Positions 35,856 to 44,766 of a DNA stretch of 45,650 bases are shown piece by piece. The first letter of the stretch is position 1. Each line of letters opens with the position of its first letter. The DNA is taken from positions 1 to 45,650 of the forward strand of contig UQUM01000016.1 in assembly GCA_900544255.1 (NCBI GenBank), read 5' to 3'. The notes beneath the pieces were generated by a model that was not told the DNA's origin, did no database searches, and saw only the letters and a program-made list of their open reading frames with translations. The position numbers and the translations under genes were made by a program. The DNA is from an uncultured Sutterella sp. Its GTDB lineage: Bacteria > Pseudomonadota > Gammaproteobacteria > Burkholderiales > Burkholderiaceae_F.

Positions 35856-37282
35856 CGAGCCGCCGAACACTTCTCGGCGCCGCAGTCTTAGCAGCTGCTG
35901 TCCCCGCCCGAGCCGACGACGCCCCCCTTCGGTGGGACGCCGAGTACGACATCCTCATCGCGGGCGGCGGGGGCGCGGGATTGGCGGCCGCCGTCTCCGC
36001 GGCTGAGTTGGGCGCCCATGTCCTTCTCACGGAAAAACTTGCGATGTTGGGCGGCGACACCCTGAGGAGCACGGGTTACCTCGCCGCCCCGGGAAACCCC
36101 GCTCAGAAAGCCGCAGGGATCAACGATTCGGTTTCGTTTTACCGTGAACAGACGTTTGCGGCAGGCGGACGCACCGCGGATCCTGAGGTCGTCACGGCAC
36201 TCGCGGAAAACCTTCCCGATACCATTCGCTGGCTCACGGAGTGCGGCGTCGTTTTCGACGGACGCAATTATGAAATTTACGGAGCGCTTTACCCGCGCTG
36301 CATCAAGCCGCTCCTTCCCCGAGGGAACGCCTACATCCGCACCTTGAGTGAGAAGGCGGCCCGATCTCACGTATGGATTCTGACCGAAACCGCCCTTGAA
36401 GCGCTCTTCACGACCCCCGAGGGCCGCATCGTCGGTGCTCGTCTGCGCCGCAGCGACGGTTCGGAATTTCTCGTGCACACCCGCAAGGGCGTCGTCCTCA
36501 CAACGGGCGGGTTCGGCGCCAACACGGCGCTCATTTCGGAACTCGCACCGAAATTCGCGGGACTCGCGACCGACAATTCGCCCGGGAGCACCGGGGACGG
36601 TCTCACGATCGCCCGACGGCTCGGTGCACGACTCACCAACCTCTCGTCCGTCGAATGTGTCGCCGGCAACCCGCCCGGCAAAAAACGGCACGCCCGCCTT
36701 TTTATCCCATCGGACTTTATGCTGGTGAACCGCAGCGGTGAACGCTTTGTGCAAGAAGACGCCTCCCGCCGCGACATTACGGAAGCGCTTCTCGCGGAGG
36801 GCGGCCGCTGTTGGGCGGTTTTCGATGCACAAGGGGAGAGCCGGCTCGATCCCGTCTCAAAAAAAGCGCTTTATCAGGCACTCGTTGCCGACGAAGCCTT
36901 TCAGGCAGACACTCCGACGGCCCTGGCTCAAGCCTTAAACCTGAAACCTGCCGCCCTTTTGAAAACACTCCGGGACTACAACCGCGAAGCTTGGGGACGA
37001 ACGGCGCCGCACGGCAAATGCCGCCGCATCGGGTGCTCCCCCGTTGACCGCGCCCCATACTGGGCCTATGAAGTGGGCCTCACCATCCATTACACCGCCG
37101 GGGGTCTTGCGGTGGATGCCGGCGCCCGATGCCTTGACAACGACAATCGTCCGATCCCGGGGCTTTATGCCGCGGGCGAAGTTACGGGAAGCGTGCATGG
37201 ATTGAACCGCTTAGGCGGCAACGGTCTCGCGGACGCCCTCACGTTCGGACGCATGGCGGGGATTGCCTGCGCATCTCTTTAA
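35852..37282 (+). CDS. Tat-exported fumarate-reductase-like flavoprotein
   Basis: 476 residues. Twin-arginine signal SRRTLLGAAVLAAAVPARA; FAD motif ILIAGGGGAGLAAAVSAAE (about 34-52) and GLYAAGEVTGSVHGLNRLGG near the end. Of the residues used by flavocytochrome c3 fumarate reductase, the Arg in ASRRDI, the His in TIHYTAGG and the Arg in LNRLGG are kept; the upstream His of the Q.HPT motif is not seen (VECVAGNPPG instead). So a reductase of a fumarate-like dicarboxylate or enoate is likely, but not proven. No haem domain of its own. Start overlaps the regulator stop. Confidence 0.9.
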   Translation: MTSRRTLLGAAVLAAAVPARADDAPLRWDAEYDILIAGGGGAGLAAAVSAAELGAHVLLTEKLAMLGGDTLRSTGYLAAPGNPAQKAAGINDSVSFYREQTFAAGGRTADPEVVTALAENLPDTIRWLTECGVVFDGRNYEIYGALYPRCIKPLLPRGNAYIRTLSEKAARSHVWILTETALEALFTTPEGRIVGARLRRSDGSEFLVHTRKGVVLTTGGFGANTALISELAPKFAGLATDNSPGSTGDGLTIARRLGARLTNLSSVECVAGNPPGKKRHARLFIPSDFMLVNRSGERFVQEDASRRDITEALLAEGGRCWAVFDAQGESRLDPVSKKALYQALVADEAFQADTPTALAQALNLKPAALLKTLRDYNREAWGRTAPHGKCRRIGCSPVDRAPYWAYEVGLTIHYTAGGLAVDAGARCLDNDNRPIPGLYAAGEVTGSVHGLNRLGGNGLADALTFGRMAGIACASL

Positions 37283-37431
37283 TCCTTTACTCTCTTTTCT
37301 TCTCTTTGTCAATAGACGGACGTTTATCGCACTGCGGTTTGAGTCCGCCTACGCTTTCGGTCATCCGCAGAGGGATCGGCCAGGCACGCAGCCTCCGGCC
37401 TCTGCTTCAACCGATTTTTCGGAGAGAGAAA

Positions 37432-38922
37432 ATGACAGAATTCATGAATACCCGCCGCAGTTTCTTAAAGGGTGCCGCTCTCGGCGCCGCCGGCGTTCTG
37501 TCCGCGGGTGCCGCGGTAACGGAAGCCGTTGCCGCGCCCGCTAAGGCCGCACAGTACGACTGCATTGTCGTGGGTGCCGGCTGCGGCGGTTTGGTCTGCG
37601 CCATCCGTGCCGCACAGAACGGTCTGAAACCTCTCCTCATCGATAAGATGGGCAGCCCCGCCGGCAACACCGTCTATGCCGCGGGCTTTATGCTGGGCGT
37701 ACACACGAAGGCTCAGCAGGCCAAGGGCGCCAACGCTTCGGACTCCGTGGATAAATTCTACGAAGACATGATGACCGTGAGTAAGCAGCACGGCGACAAA
37801 CAGCTGACGCGCTACCTCGCCGAACACGCCGACGAAACCATGAATTGGCTGATGGATTACTGCGGCGTGAAGTTTGCCTGCGGTATGAAACTCGTGTTCC
37901 CGATGTTGGAACGCGCTCACCTCACCGTGGGTGAAGCCCAGCCCGGCGGCAAGCAACTCGCGAATTACCTCATGGCGAAGGCGATGAAGCTGAAGGTCAA
38001 GATGATGTTCAAGACCAAAGTCATCGAACTCACCACGAATGCGAAGACCGGTGCCGTCGACGGCGTCGTCGTGAAGGGCAAGAACGGCATCGAAACGATC
38101 AAGGCCAAGGTGGGCGTCGTCCTCGCCACGGGCGGCTACTCCGCCAACCAGGCCATGGTGACGCAGTACTGCGGCTCAGCCGCCGCCAACATGCCGATCC
38201 GCGGCTCGCGCATCATCGCCGGTGAAAACATTCTGCTCACGCAGAAGGTATTCGCCAAGGACGTCAACGTCAACCAGTACCACTGCGGCCCGATTTACGG
38301 CCCCACGGGTGCCAACCCCCTGAACATCGTCAATAACGGCGTCGCCGTCAGTAAGGACACCACGGAACGCTACACCGACGAAGGTCAGACCTACGTTCAG
38401 ATGAGCCGCGATACGGCGGCAAAGACGAAGGACAATTGGGCCTTCATGATCGTTGACCAGGATACGCACGACATGCCGAAGCTCGCCAACGACTGGAAGA
38501 GCTACGAACGCACGGGCGCCCCGGTTTATAAGGCTGACACCGTTAAGGAATTGGCTGAGAAGGCCGGCCTTGATCCCGAAAAGCTCGTCAAGGTTATCAA
38601 CGACTACAACAAAGCCGTCAAGGACGGTACGCGTAATCAGCTGACGCCTCCCAACACCCTGAAGGATCCTCGCCTCGTGGTGAAGGCCCCCTTCTACGCC
38701 GTTCCGTTCCAGGGCGGTATGACGGCCACGTTCGGCGGCCCCCTCATCAACACGCGTGCTCAGGTACTCGATTCTGAAAACCAGCCGGTGGCAGGGCTCT
38801 TTGCGGTCGGGAATGCCGCAGGCGGCCTCTTCTACGACGACTACGTGGGCGGTGCGCAGCTGACGAGCGCTGCCGTCTTCGGCATGGCCGCCGCCGACTT
38901 CATGAAGATGAAGATGGCCTGA
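37432..38922 (+). CDS. Tat-exported flavoprotein, TcuA/flavocytochrome-like
   Basis: 496 residues. Start ATG 37432 has GGAGAGAG at 4 bases; twin-arginine signal NTRRSFLKGAALGAAG; FAD motif CIVVGAGCGGLVCAIRAAQ (about 45-63). The C-terminal part GNAAGGLFYDDYVGGAQLTS is close to that of tricarballylate dehydrogenase TcuA (GGxFYxxYxGGxxLT) and lacks the fumarate Arg (NRLGG); the His of the HxxGG region is Thr (MTATFGG). Substrate thus differs from its upstream neighbour. It is followed 25 bases later by the tetrahaem cytochrome gene, the likely electron donor. Confidence 0.88.
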   Translation: MTEFMNTRRSFLKGAALGAAGVLSAGAAVTEAVAAPAKAAQYDCIVVGAGCGGLVCAIRAAQNGLKPLLIDKMGSPAGNTVYAAGFMLGVHTKAQQAKGANASDSVDKFYEDMMTVSKQHGDKQLTRYLAEHADETMNWLMDYCGVKFACGMKLVFPMLERAHLTVGEAQPGGKQLANYLMAKAMKLKVKMMFKTKVIELTTNAKTGAVDGVVVKGKNGIETIKAKVGVVLATGGYSANQAMVTQYCGSAAANMPIRGSRIIAGENILLTQKVFAKDVNVNQYHCGPIYGPTGANPLNIVNNGVAVSKDTTERYTDEGQTYVQMSRDTAAKTKDNWAFMIVDQDTHDMPKLANDWKSYERTGAPVYKADTVKELAEKAGLDPEKLVKVINDYNKAVKDGTRNQLTPPNTLKDPRLVVKAPFYAVPFQGGMTATFGGPLINTRAQVLDSENQPVAGLFAVGNAAGGLFYDDYVGGAQLTSAAVFGMAAADFMKMKMA

Positions 38923-38947
38923 TTCAAAATCATAAAGGAGACCCCAC

Positions 38948-39292
38948 ATGAAGCACGCGTTTATGACGCTGCTTTGTGCGGGTGCCCTGGCTCTCACGGG
39001 AGCGACAGCGATGTCGGCTCCCGTTCCGACGCTTAAGGGCGCCCACAAAGCGATGAATCTGCCGTGTGAAACCTGCCACGGCGCGAGCAAAATCCGTGAA
39101 GTCCCGCAGGAAGAAGCCTGCTTCAAATGCCACGGTTCACGCGAAGCCGTCAAAAAGCTCACCGCGAACCTAAAGCCCAATCCTCACTTCGGGCATGATG
39201 AAACGGTGTCGTGCTTTGAATGCCACAAAGAGCATCAGGAGAGCACGCTCCTTTGCAACGACTGCCACCAGTTCAAATTCAAAACGCCGTGA
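38948..39292 (+). CDS. Periplasmic tetrahaem cytochrome c
   Basis: 114 residues with an N-terminal signal peptide (AGALALTGATAMSA) and four CxxCH haem sites: CETCH, CFKCH, CFECH, CNDCH. Like the haem domain of flavocytochrome c3 (FccA) made as a separate subunit. It would carry electrons from a quinol dehydrogenase to the flavoproteins. Start has AAAGGAGA. Last gene of the module before a terminator. Needs cytochrome c maturation, not in this window. Confidence 0.95.
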   Translation: MKHAFMTLLCAGALALTGATAMSAPVPTLKGAHKAMNLPCETCHGASKIREVPQEEACFKCHGSREAVKKLTANLKPNPHFGHDETVSCFECHKEHQESTLLCNDCHQFKFKTP

Positions 39293-39301
39293 TGCGTCCC
39301 C

Positions 39302-39336
39302 TTCCCCGATTCCTCTGAAGACCGGGGAATTTTTTT
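39302..39336 (+). terminator. Terminator of the respiratory module
   Basis: TTCCCCG/CCGGGGAA stem followed by seven T. Directly after the cytochrome gene. Confidence 0.85.
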
Positions 39337-39360
39337 CAGTGCACCCGGCAGGGCGCACTG

Positions 39361-39400
39361 AAAAAAAGGCCGGTCTCCCATTTTTTGAGAGTACCGGCCT
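39361..39400 (-). terminator. Terminator after brnQ copy 1
   Basis: Minus-strand AGGCCGGT/ACCGGCCT stem followed by TTTTTT, 23 bases after the brnQ stop. Confidence 0.85.
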
Positions 39401-39422
39401 ATTGAGGACTTACCGACAAACG

Positions 39423-40757
39423 TCAGTCGTCTTCACCCTTCACGGGACAGACGGCCTTCCAAAGGAGCCCCACGAAGGCCCCGGCAACCGCAAAGGAAAT
39501 CCAACCGAGCCCCACGGTGTGCAGAGGCACGCTTTCCTTTAAGAAGGTTTCAAAGCCCCCCAAGTCGACGCCTGCCGTCTCCAGTCCGTTGATCACCGCC
39601 ATCACGAGCGTCGCCGTCATCGTCGCTGCGTACACGCAGCGACGCCCGTCAAACAGATCGTGACAGAACGCGAGCACGATGAGCGCGACGCAGGGCGGAT
39701 ACAAGAACATCAGCACCGGAATCGTAGACACGATGATGGTTTTGAGCCCGAAAAGCCCGATCAAGTAGGAAATCACGGTAAAGACGCCGACCCACACCAC
39801 ATAGGTGAATTTCCCCGTCAGCCGCACGAAGAACGCCGCGCAACAGGTGATGAGGCCGATCGATGTCGTCAGACACGCGAGAAGCACGATGAGAGAAAGC
39901 AGGAGCGCCCCGGCATGGCCGAAGAAATGTTGGGCACTCAGAGCCAAAACCGGTGCTCCCGTTTCCTGCATGCCGATCACCGACACGCTTTCCGCACCGA
40001 TCTTCGCCACGAAGACGTAGATCAACGCGAGGAGCACGCCGGCAATGAGGCCGCACTTATACACTTCCCCTGCAATCGCCTTCGTACCCGTTACGCCGGA
40101 ATCACGCACGGCGGTCACGACGAGCGTCGCAAACACCAGCGCAGCAATGGCGTCCAGCGTGTTGTAACCGTCAAGCCCCCCCTGCACCGCCGCCGTCACC
40201 GACATCGCGTACCCTGCTCCCGCCGCCTGCGGTTCACCCATCGGCGTCACAAAAGACTGCACGATAAAGACCAACAACGCAAGAACGAGAGCGGGCGTCA
40301 AAAGTTTCCCCACACGATCCACCAGTTTTGAAGGCGACGCCGCAAACCAGAACGTAACGGCAAAGAAAACCGCGAGGAAAATCGGCAGCGCGACACCCGT
40401 GGCGTCCGCCGACAAGAAGGGCCGAATACCGATTTCAAAGGAAACCGTACCCGTACGCGGGACGGCAAAGCAGGGACCGATCGCCATATAGCAGACGACC
40501 GTATAGAACGTGCCGAACCAGGGATGGACGCGGCCGGCCAATTCCTGCAGGTCGCGGCAGCCGGAGTACCCCATCGCCATCACCCCCAGCAGGGGCAACC
40601 CCACCCCGGTCACACAAAAGCCCAACAGGGCCCACCAAACGTTTTCTCCGGCACTCTGCCCCATGGCAGCCGGAAAGATAAGATTGCCCGCACCGAAAAA
40701 GAGTGCGAAGAGCATGAGACCGATGGCTATAAATCGGCCGTTGCGGTTTGTAGGCAT
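39423..40757 (-). CDS. brnQ: Branched-chain amino acid:cation symporter, copy 1
   Basis: 444 residues, 12 hydrophobic segments, LIVCS family, imports Leu/Ile/Val with sodium or proton. Family motifs: GLMLFALFFGAGNLIFPAAMG (key FGAGNLIFP, about 13-32) and AIGPCFAVPRTGTVSFE (about 92-108), TSIGLITCCAAFF. Start ATG 40757. The protein aligns end to end with copy 2 without gaps. Its leader holds a structured element shared with copy 2. One copy may serve another amino acid or condition. Confidence 0.93.
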   Translation of the reverse strand: MPTNRNGRFIAIGLMLFALFFGAGNLIFPAAMGQSAGENVWWALLGFCVTGVGLPLLGVMAMGYSGCRDLQELAGRVHPWFGTFYTVVCYMAIGPCFAVPRTGTVSFEIGIRPFLSADATGVALPIFLAVFFAVTFWFAASPSKLVDRVGKLLTPALVLALLVFIVQSFVTPMGEPQAAGAGYAMSVTAAVQGGLDGYNTLDAIAALVFATLVVTAVRDSGVTGTKAIAGEVYKCGLIAGVLLALIYVFVAKIGAESVSVIGMQETGAPVLALSAQHFFGHAGALLLSLIVLLACLTTSIGLITCCAAFFVRLTGKFTYVVWVGVFTVISYLIGLFGLKTIIVSTIPVLMFLYPPCVALIVLAFCHDLFDGRRCVYAATMTATLVMAVINGLETAGVDLGGFETFLKESVPLHTVGLGWISFAVAGAFVGLLWKAVCPVKGEDD

Positions 40758-40783
40758 AAAGTGATTCACCCAAAATTTTTCTG

Positions 40784-40895
40784 AGGTCAAAATCCGCCTC
40801 GCGGAACTTGGTAAGCCGCTTGTCGGAAGTCCCGGCACGCTCGGTAAAGTCGTGTCAGACGAATGTTCTCGAGACCGCTGCCGTTCGGGTAGAAC
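40784..40895 (-). promoter_or_regulatory. Conserved structured leader of brnQ copy 1
   Basis: Minus strand: CGGTCTCGAGAAC, 25-30 bases, CTTTACCGAGC, then TCCGACaaGCGG ... CCGCgaggCGGA and TTTTGACCTC before the start. Same order and pairings as in the copy 2 leader (see there). CTCG/CGAG and TCCG/CGGA plus GCGG/CCGC can pair. No known riboswitch recognised. The rest of the 40758-41217 gap holds the copy 2 terminator and no gene. Confidence 0.5.
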
Positions 40896-41155
40896 GACAA
40901 TGACTCACTTTCTTAAGCCGCATCCTTCGTCCTCGGATCTCGAGGCCGAACGGGCTCACTTAAACCGATTTCGGATAAAAACCGCCTTAAGGTTCGGTGA
41001 GTGTATCAACTTTGAATTTGCCCTTTCTACTTACATTTCCCGAGAATCTGCGCTTTTTTGTCAAACGCGAAGATTGACGGCCCCCCAGCCTAATGGCCGA
41101 GGATTCTTGGATCACACGCCGGATGCCGGCTTACGGTCTGACTCCGACTCTCCAT

Positions 41156-41192
41156 AAAAAAGCCGACGGCTCCGTGCAGGAAACGGTCGGCT
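41156..41192 (-). terminator. Terminator after brnQ copy 2
   Basis: Minus-strand AGCCGAC/GTCGGCT stem with TTTTTT. Separates copy 2 from copy 1, so copy 1 needs its own promoter. Confidence 0.8.
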
Positions 41193-41217
41193 TCGCACCA
41201 AGACATCAGAATGACGT

Positions 41218-42552
41218 TTACTCGTCTTCGCCCTTTACCGGACGCACGGCCTTCCAAACGAGTCCCAAGAAAGCCCCTGCAACCGCAAAGGAAATCCAAC
41301 CGAGTCCCACCGTGTGAAGCGGCACCGAATCCCGAAGGAACGTTTCCAGCCCCCCGAGGTCGACGCCCGCCGTTTCAAGGCCGTTCACCACGGCCATCAC
41401 GAACACGGCGGCGATCGTCGACACATACACGCACTGCCGTCCGTCAAAAAGATTGTTGAGGAACGCCAGAACAATGAGCGTCATGCACAAGGGATAGAGG
41501 AACATCAGAATCGGAATCGTCGACGTGATGATCGTCTTCAAACCGAAAAGCCCGATCAGATAGGAAACGATCGTAAAGATCGTCACCCAGCCGAAGTACG
41601 TGAACTTGCCGGTCAGTTTCAGAAAGTAAGCCGCGCAGCAGGTAATGAGTCCGATCGAGGTCGTGAGACACGCAAGAAGCACCATCACCGCCAACAAAAG
41701 CGTCCCGGCGTGTCCGAAGAAATGCTGGGCGCTCAAAGCCAAAATCGGCGCTCCCGTGTCCTGCATACCGATCACCGTCACGCTTTCCGCGCCGATCTTC
41801 GCCACAAAAATATAGATGAGCCCCAGCATGCAGCCCGCGAGCAGTCCGCTCTTATAGACCTGGCGGGAAATTTCGCGTGCGTTCTTAAACCCGGCTTCGC
41901 GCACGGTCGCAACGACGAGTGTCCCGAAGATCAAGGACACCAAGCCGTCCAACGTGTTGTAACCGTCCAAAACGCCCTGCACGGCAGCCACCGCAGGCGT
42001 TGCATACGCCACGGTCGGCTCCTGCGGGGCCCCCATCGGGGTGATGAAGGACTGCACGATGAAGATGATGAGCGTCAGCACCAACGCAGGCGTCAGAACC
42101 TTACCGATGCGATCCACCAACTTCGAAGGTGAGGACGCAAACCAATACACGATGCCGAAAAAGACCGCAAGGAAAATCGGAAGCGCTACGCCTGCCGTCT
42201 CGGCCGAAAGAAAAGGCCGCACCGCGATTTCAAAAGAAACCGTCCCGGTGCGCGGCACGGCAAAGCAGGGACCGATCGCGAGATAACTCATCACGGTGTA
42301 GATAACGCCGTACACGGGGTGCACGCGGCTCGCCAAGGACTGCGCATCACGCGTACCGGAAAACGCCACGGCAATCACGCCCAAAAGCGGTAGTCCCACG
42401 CCGGTAATGCAGAACCCCAAAAGCGCCCACCCGATGTTGACGCCGGCGCTCTGGCCCATGGCCGCGGGGAAAATCAAGTTGCCGGCGCCGAAAAAGAGCG
42501 CGAAAAGCATGAGACCGATCGCCACATAGCGACCGTTTCTGGAGGAAGGCAT
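41218..42552 (-). CDS. brnQ: Branched-chain amino acid:cation symporter, copy 2
   Basis: 444 residues, same length as copy 1, with long identical runs (FGAGNLIFPAAMGQSAG, AIGPCFAVPRTGTVSFE, LETAGVDLGG, SVPLHTVGLGWISFAVAGA) and divergence mainly in 50-85 and 190-240. A tandem duplication of the whole unit including leader. Function as for copy 1. ATG 42552 follows AAAGAATCATTCTT, a weak ribosome binding site. Confidence 0.93.
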   Translation of the reverse strand: MPSSRNGRYVAIGLMLFALFFGAGNLIFPAAMGQSAGVNIGWALLGFCITGVGLPLLGVIAVAFSGTRDAQSLASRVHPVYGVIYTVMSYLAIGPCFAVPRTGTVSFEIAVRPFLSAETAGVALPIFLAVFFGIVYWFASSPSKLVDRIGKVLTPALVLTLIIFIVQSFITPMGAPQEPTVAYATPAVAAVQGVLDGYNTLDGLVSLIFGTLVVATVREAGFKNAREISRQVYKSGLLAGCMLGLIYIFVAKIGAESVTVIGMQDTGAPILALSAQHFFGHAGTLLLAVMVLLACLTTSIGLITCCAAYFLKLTGKFTYFGWVTIFTIVSYLIGLFGLKTIITSTIPILMFLYPLCMTLIVLAFLNNLFDGRQCVYVSTIAAVFVMAVVNGLETAGVDLGGLETFLRDSVPLHTVGLGWISFAVAGAFLGLVWKAVRPVKGEDE

Positions 42553-42584
42553 AAGAATGATTCTTTAAAAACTAAAATAAAATA

Positions 42585-42695
42585 AGGTCAAAGTCCGATC
42601 CTGCGGTCGCAAACCGCCGTCGGACATTTCAGCGCCGTCTCGGTAAAGAACAGGCTGACCGAAATGGATTTTCGAGACCGTGCCGTCCGGATACG
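42585..42695 (-). promoter_or_regulatory. Conserved structured leader of brnQ copy 2
   Basis: Minus strand: CGGTCTCGAAAAT, about 25 bases, CTTTACCGAGAC, then GTCCGACGGCGGTTTGCG ACCGC AGGA TCGGAC and TTTGACCTTATTTTATTTT. GTCTCG pairs with CGAGAC; GTCCGA with TCGGAC; GCGGT with ACCGC. The hairpin plus U-rich tail could act as an attenuator. The rest of the 42553-42937 gap shows no gene. Confidence 0.5.
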
Positions 42696-42937
42696 GCGGC
42701 GACGAATTCATTCTCTCAGGTGAGGCTCCGGTTGCCGGATCTCGGACAACGCACCTCTCTGACGCCGTAAAAGACTGGGTAAACACTTTTAGGCAGGAAG
42801 TTTTGATTTTAGCCCAATTGGTAAAATTTTGTATCCGTCTTTCGAACAGTCAAAAGGACTGAGCGAAAAGACGTAGGGTGTATTCTTGGCGCACTGCCTA
42901 TACTGACTCTCGTTTTCCTTTTTAACGAGACCCGACC

Positions 42938-44203
42938 ATGCCGGATACCGCCCACTTCAACGCCCTCTGCCGTCCTTTTGCGGAAAACCTCTTTGACACC
43001 GTACGGCACCTCTCGGCCTCCCCCGCTCCCCGCACCGGCGTCACGCGCCTCGGGTACTCCGACGAAGAAGAAGCGGTGATTCAGTACTTGGAAACACTCG
43101 GGCGATCCCTCGGGCTTGAAACGGAACGCGACGCCGCGCAAAATCTCTGGATGACCCTGCCGGGCGAAGACCGGACGCTTCCCGCCGTCGTCTCCGGGAG
43201 TCACGCCGACAGCGTGTTGGACGGCGGCAATTTCGACGGACTCGCGGGAATCGCTGCGGCACTCTGTCCCGTACTCTGGCTCAAAGAGAACCAGATCACT
43301 CTCAAACGCGATTACCGAGTGCTGGCGATCCGCTCTGAGGAACAAGGCCTCATCGGCACCACGGCGATTCTCGGGAAACTCAAACCCGAAGACCTCGCCC
43401 GTCGCTTCACCGCCGACGGCCCCACGCTCGCAGAGCGTCTTGCCCGCCGCGGTATCGATCCCTCTCCCTTCACGTCGGGAAAACCTCTTTTGGATCCGAA
43501 GTCGGTTGCCGCCTTTTTCGAAGCACACATTGAACAGAGTCTGAGATTGGATGCGTCGTCCGACCGGCGCGTCGGGCTCGTCACCGGCATTCGGGGACTG
43601 CGGGTTCATCGACGCATCCGTTGCCGGGGAGAAACCGCCCACGCAGGCGCCGTCGACTTTCCGTTCCGGCACGACGCGGCCGCCGCCTGCGCGCGGTTCG
43701 TCGCTCACATGTACGAACGTTGGCAGCATTACCTCGCGCTGGGTCACGATCTCGTCGTAACGACGGGGTGCCTTGCGACGCCTGACACCGCTATCTTCAA
43801 CAAGATTTCGGGCACCTGCGACATGTCGCTCGACATGCGTACGCTCTCGGAAGCCACCTTTGCTGCGTTCTCCCGCGAGATTGACGAAACGCTTGACTTT
43901 CTCGCAAAGGACATGGGCGTCACCTTTACCGCGGATCCCGCGATCATCGTCCCGCCCAATCATTCGGATGCGGCACTCGTTGCGAAGCTCGAAGCCGGTG
44001 CCGCCGCACTCGGGATCGGCATTCAGAAGCTCGCTTCCGGCGCCGGGCACGACTCCGCCAATTTCGGCGCCGCCGGGATTCCCTTCGCGATGCTCTTCAT
44101 TGCTAATCAGAACGGTTCGCACAATCCGAAGGAAGCGATGAAAACGGACGATTTCCTCGCCGCAGCGGCGGTCCTCACGAAAGCCGTCGTCACCTTTGAC
44201 TGA
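42938..44203 (+). CDS. Zn-dependent M20 amidohydrolase (N-carbamoyl-L-amino acid / allantoate amidohydrolase type)
   Basis: 421 residues of the HyuC/AmaB/AllC family, which remove the carbamoyl or ureido group. Metal ligands visible: GSHADSV, GNFDGLAGI, the EE of RSEEQGL, FEAHIEQ and the C-terminal GAGHDSANF. The dimerisation domain lies at about 210-325. Length is normal. Substrate cannot be told; no hydantoinase or allantoin genes are adjacent. It stands alone, divergent from brnQ copy 2. Confidence 0.9.
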   Translation: MPDTAHFNALCRPFAENLFDTVRHLSASPAPRTGVTRLGYSDEEEAVIQYLETLGRSLGLETERDAAQNLWMTLPGEDRTLPAVVSGSHADSVLDGGNFDGLAGIAAALCPVLWLKENQITLKRDYRVLAIRSEEQGLIGTTAILGKLKPEDLARRFTADGPTLAERLARRGIDPSPFTSGKPLLDPKSVAAFFEAHIEQSLRLDASSDRRVGLVTGIRGLRVHRRIRCRGETAHAGAVDFPFRHDAAAACARFVAHMYERWQHYLALGHDLVVTTGCLATPDTAIFNKISGTCDMSLDMRTLSEATFAAFSREIDETLDFLAKDMGVTFTADPAIIVPPNHSDAALVAKLEAGAAALGIGIQKLASGAGHDSANFGAAGIPFAMLFIANQNGSHNPKEAMKTDDFLAAAAVLTKAVVTFD

Positions 44204-44206
44204 ACG

Positions 44207-44764
44207 CTACCGGGGCGTGAAAAGCCGGTCTTCGTCAGGGCCGGCTCCTGCTTTACGCACCGCAATGCGGGCAAACGACGCGTCTGCATCCGTTCGGCCT
44301 TCTTCGTAAGCAATGATGCGCCCGCGACCGAGGCAGAGCGTGAGGAGTTCCCCCTCTTTCAACCAATGGTCGGGATTACGGGGCTTACCGAATCGCGCAA
44401 GTTGCCCGCGGGTAAATGTTTCGTAAAGAAAGACGCCGCCCGGCGCGAGGTTGTCCCACAGCGCTTCCCAATGAGGGCGATAAAGGTAGTTGATTCCGAT
44501 GACGGCGTCGAACGCTTCGCCCGCAAGCGGCCAGTCGGCCCCCTCCAAATCAAGCTCGCGAAACTCGGCTGCAGCCGGAAAAATCACAGGCGGGACATTC
44601 ACGTCCACGGCCGTAACCTTCCACCCCATCAGCGTCATGAACCGCGTATTGCGACCATTTCCGGCGGCAAGTTCCAACACTCGGGCGCCGACCGGAATCA
44701 AGCCCGCAAAGCGCATCAGCCAGGCGCTCGCCGGATCCTTTACCCCCGAAATGTCGCGCGCCAT
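44207..44764 (-). CDS. Class I SAM-dependent methyltransferase
   Basis: 185 residues from ATG 44764 (a GTG at 44785 is an alternative). Motif I VLELAAGNGRNTRFM (about 28-42), Asp of motif II in VTAVDVNVP, then the DAVIGINYLYRP and LAPGGVFLYETFT strands. Similar in layout to TehB/UbiE-type small methyltransferases. Substrate unknown. ATG lies two bases after the stop of the M50 gene, so the two are coupled. Confidence 0.82.
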   Translation of the reverse strand: MARDISGVKDPASAWLMRFAGLIPVGARVLELAAGNGRNTRFMTLMGWKVTAVDVNVPPVIFPAAAEFRELDLEGADWPLAGEAFDAVIGINYLYRPHWEALWDNLAPGGVFLYETFTRGQLARFGKPRNPDHWLKEGELLTLCLGRGRIIAYEEGRTDADASFARIAVRKAGAGPDEDRLFTPR

Positions 44765-44766
44765 CG

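Noticed and set aside
41461..41700. Possible CRISPR or short repeats in the brnQ region
   Set aside because: The repeats come from the duplicated brnQ genes; no regularly spaced array exists anywhere in the window.
42565..42786. Small minus-strand frame before brnQ copy 2 as a gene
   Set aside because: The similar leader of copy 1 does not keep this frame, so conservation is better explained by RNA structure.
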